DNA from: Acidovorax sp. sic0104
GTDB taxonomy: Bacteria > Pseudomonadota > Gammaproteobacteria > Burkholderiales > Burkholderiaceae_C
Direction: 5' to 3'
DNA length: 64,000 nt
NCBI RefSeq assembly: GCF_019219095.1
Contig: NZ_JAHUWH010000010.1
Span: 1 to 64,000 of the forward strand
Below the pieces are notes generated by a model. The model did no database searches. It worked only from the letters and a program-made list of their open reading frames with translations, and was not told the origin of the DNA. This document shows, piece by piece, positions 61,767-64,000 of this stretch (within the stretch, counting starts at the first letter, position 1; every line of letters starts with the position of its first letter). Both the position numbers and the translations under genes were made by a program.

Positions 61767-64000
61767 CTACCAGCGCAGCGGCCCGGCCTCGTCGCTCCAG
61801 AAAATCCAGCGGCGGGTTTCCGCATACGGCGAGGTGCCGATGGAGTGGGGGTCCATGCCAGCCTCGTTGTACTCCAGCTTGGCCAGATAGCCCCCATAGC
61901 TTGCCGCCCACAGCGTGCTGCCGTCCGGAGAGATCTCGATGGCGCTGATCGTGCTCCCCACATGGTGGCGCCATAGTGGCCGGCCGTCGTCGCCGATCGC
62001 GTGCAGGTAGCCATCGGCATCCCCCAGGATCGCCAGCCCGGGCTGGGTGGCCGATGCGTACACCCGGCAGCGTTCGTCGAGTGCCGGAAGATTCTCCGCA
62101 CCGGGTGCCGCAGGCTGCGGCGCTAGCGGCACCGACAGCGTGCTGCCCCAGTACAGGTGGCACGAGTTGGCGAACAGCCGCGCGCCGTCGTGCGAGAAGG
62201 CCGCGTGGTGCGGGTAGGACGAGCGCGGTTCGTACTCGGCCAGCAGCGCACCTTGCGCGTCGAGCAGCACATGCTGGCTGTCCTGGTCGCCCACGGCGAT
62301 GTGGCGCTCGTCGGGAGACAGGGCCATGTGCAGCATGTCGAGCGCCAGCACGGTGAGGGTCTGGCCGCCCACCTCTTCGTCCATCTGGTTCTTGGGCCAG
62401 GTATAGGGGCCGTCTTCTTCGAAGGTCTGCGGGTGCAGGCGCTGCACCCCGCCATGGCCACCATTGCCACTGCCGGCTTCCTCCGCGCTGGTCAGCAGGT
62501 AGATGCCTGTGGGGTTGCGCAGCAGCACGCGCTGGCCGTCGTTGAAGGGGATGATTTCATCGCAGCGCTGCCCCAGCGGGCCCGCAGCCACCGCGACGTG
62601 GGGTGGCAGGCCTTCGTTGCCCCGGGGCAAGTCGAACCGCGCGACCACTGGTCCCTCGAAGCCCCGGTGGGTGGTGATCTGCAGGCCGTCGCTGCGGGCA
62701 AAGACCTGCCGGTCGTGCGAGCGGCCCAGCCCCCGCAGCGAAGGCAGCGGCGTGTGGCGCGTGCCCTGCAGGGCCACCCAATGGGCGGTGTCGTCGTACG
62801 CAGGGCCGATGCGGGCCAGCACGCGGCCGTCGTCCAGCGCAATCACCGGCCCGATGAAAACGCCTGCTTTTGCGGCACGCTGTACGAAGGCGTCGGGCGC
62901 GAAGGCAAAGCGCTGGCGAAAGCGCTCACCCAGCTCCTCGTCGGCGTGGGCATTGACCACGCGTGCCAACTGCAGCACGGTGGGCGCCGCACCCTTGCGT
63001 GGGTCGGGGGGCAGGGCGTTTTCGTCTTGTTCTTCGCCGTCTTCGTCTTCGTTCCCCGCATCCGTGATGACTGTGGTGGCGTTGTCATCGCCACAGGCCT
63101 GCATCCGCGATGCATCCATGGCGAGCTGGTGGGCCCGGACGGCGGCCACGTACTCTCGCCCGCCAGCCTGCCACTGCTCGGAGAGCGTCATCAGTTCCAG
63201 CGGAAAAACGGCCGCGTCCGGCAGATCAGGTGCCAGCGGCGGTGTCGCAAGCAGACGCACCGCAGCTTCGATGCGGCGCGCCTCGGCGGCTTGTTCCTCA
63301 TCGCGCGCATGCTCCTCTCGCAGGCGGGCCTGCACCACTTGGTAGAACCGCAGCAGCCGCGCCACATGGTCTGCCGCACCGCGCGGCAGCGCCACCCTCG
63401 CTTCGCTCTGGCGCTGGGCATAGGTGAACTCGACAAGCGCCGGGCCTTCGCGGGCCTCGTCCACATTGACCTGGTAGACGCTGTGCGCGTTGTCCTCGTC
63501 GTCACCTTGCGCCGGGCTGCCGTTCTCCCAGCTGAACTTGAGCGCCCGGCCCCAGGGCTCGCCGTCGTGCATGCAGGGCTGGCGGGCACCCACCCACACG
63601 TCGCCCTGCCAGTGGCCGTTCCTGTCGCTGTCCCACCAGTCGTTGTAGCGCTCGGTGAACACGGGCAGGCGGGTGAAGTCCTCGATGTGCGTCGCTGACA
63701 GCTCGGCCTCCAGCCGCTGGTACAGCGGGTAGCGTGCGCGGTGCTGGCCCACGGCCTTGCGCACATAGTCCAGCACGCCGCGCCAGGCCTTCTGGCAGTG
63801 CTCCCAGGCTTCGGGCGCGGCGCTTTGTGACAGCGGCTTCCATTCGCCGGGTTCGCCTTCCTGGTAGCTGCGGTACAGCAGCGTCAGTTCGGGGCCGGCC
63901 TGTGCGGGCCGGCGCAGCAGGGCCGCCACCATCCGGGCCAGCAAGCCCCTCGGGCGAAGCTGCTCCACCGACAGGTAGAAGTCCCAGGTCTTCCACACCG
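61767..64000 (-). CDS. Large beta-propeller-like protein, 5' end beyond the window
   Basis: About 743 residues of a soluble protein run to the window edge. The visible GTG at 63998 is probably internal, and the true start lies further right. The N-terminal part is helical with charged segments (EEHARDEEQAAEARRIEAAV). The C-terminal part (from about 340) shows repeated propeller-type strands (MALSPDERHIAVGDQD, AAFSHDGARLFANSCH, IEISPDGSTLWAASYGG). Function unknown; it might act as a scaffold. There is no export signal in view. Confidence 0.78.
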   Translation of the reverse strand, partial: VWKTWDFYLSVEQLRPRGLLARMVAALLRRPAQAGPELTLLYRSYQEGEPGEWKPLSQSAAPEAWEHCQKAWRGVLDYVRKAVGQHRARYPLYQRLEAELSATHIEDFTRLPVFTERYNDWWDSDRNGHWQGDVWVGARQPCMHDGEPWGRALKFSWENGSPAQGDDEDNAHSVYQVNVDEAREGPALVEFTYAQRQSEARVALPRGAADHVARLLRFYQVVQARLREEHARDEEQAAEARRIEAAVRLLATPPLAPDLPDAAVFPLELMTLSEQWQAGGREYVAAVRAHQLAMDASRMQACGDDNATTVITDAGNEDEDGEEQDENALPPDPRKGAAPTVLQLARVVNAHADEELGERFRQRFAFAPDAFVQRAAKAGVFIGPVIALDDGRVLARIGPAYDDTAHWVALQGTRHTPLPSLRGLGRSHDRQVFARSDGLQITTHRGFEGPVVARFDLPRGNEGLPPHVAVAAGPLGQRCDEIIPFNDGQRVLLRNPTGIYLLTSAEEAGSGNGGHGGVQRLHPQTFEEDGPYTWPKNQMDEEVGGQTLTVLALDMLHMALSPDERHIAVGDQDSQHVLLDAQGALLAEYEPRSSYPHHAAFSHDGARLFANSCHLYWGSTLSVPLAPQPAAPGAENLPALDERCRVYASATQPGLAILGDADGYLHAIGDDGRPLWRHHVGSTISAIEISPDGSTLWAASYGGYLAKLEYNEAGMDPHSIGTSPYAETRRWIFWSDEAGPLRW

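Overview
The window reads as a chromosomal segment of a GC-rich betaproteobacterium, most likely a Comamonadaceae member close to Acidovorax. That is an inference from gene families and order: a LexA-controlled imuA-imuB-dnaE2 mutasome, a ribBA-ribH-nusB-aminotransferase run, H-NS-like and DUF4148 proteins, and short intergenic repeats containing a GCGCTGRCAGCTATGA-type core. No rRNA, tRNA or CRISPR array was found. Almost every stretch is coding, except a mobile-element scar at about 40.6-43.9 kb.

Region 1 (0.1-12 kb) is DNA repair. A LexA box drives imuA-imuB-dnaE2, and an alkB-family gene follows 10 bases later, broken by an apparent 19-base deletion. A divergent non-homologous end-joining operon follows: ku, a 60-residue DUF3606 protein, and a LigD fused in frame behind an exonuclease III-like nuclease domain. 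Region 2 (12.4-16.3 kb) is a PaoABC-type molybdenum aldehyde oxidoreductase operon. Region 3 (16.4-21.9 kb) is a translationally coupled rsbR-rsbS-rsbT-phosphatase stressosome module wired to two histidine kinases, with no sigma factor. Two single-domain-type response regulators of different base composition follow (22.2-23.5 kb).

Region 4 (23.6-30.3 kb) is a run of small, mostly uncharacterised proteins often seen in stress or envelope contexts (DUF1003, DUF4142, DUF421, hemerythrin, isochorismatase-like, OmpH/Skp-like), with an acyl-CoA dehydrogenase remnant. Region 5 (30.4-36.7 kb) is respiratory: a diheme cytochrome c diverging from a cytochrome c-coxB-ctaD/E operon encoding a caa3-type oxidase with fused subunits I and III and a glutamine at the usual K-channel lysine, then a sorbosone dehydrogenase-like lipoprotein. 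Region 6 (36.8-40.5 kb) has an H-NS-like protein, a DUF4148 protein, and an orphan LysM/glycine-zipper gene leading to a predicted HNH-superfold nuclease toxin and an AT-rich putative immunity gene.

Region 7 (40.6-44.3 kb) is a graveyard of IS5, IS21, tyrosine recombinase and ImmA/IrrE fragments with short repeats and inverted repeats, ending in an AT-richer thioesterase gene. Region 8 (44.4-64 kb) is core chromosome: aminotransferase, nusB, ribH, ribBA, a DUF2235 hydrolase, a ferredoxin, a DUF938 methyltransferase, DUF427, an SDR, gshA, a YlqF/RbgA GTPase, a GGDEF-EAL protein, RidA divergent from soxR with a palindromic SoxR site between them, an OmpA-like protein, and a large beta-propeller-like protein cut by the window edge. 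Between DUF938 and DUF427 lie three 82-base repeats, each carrying a DnaA-box match.
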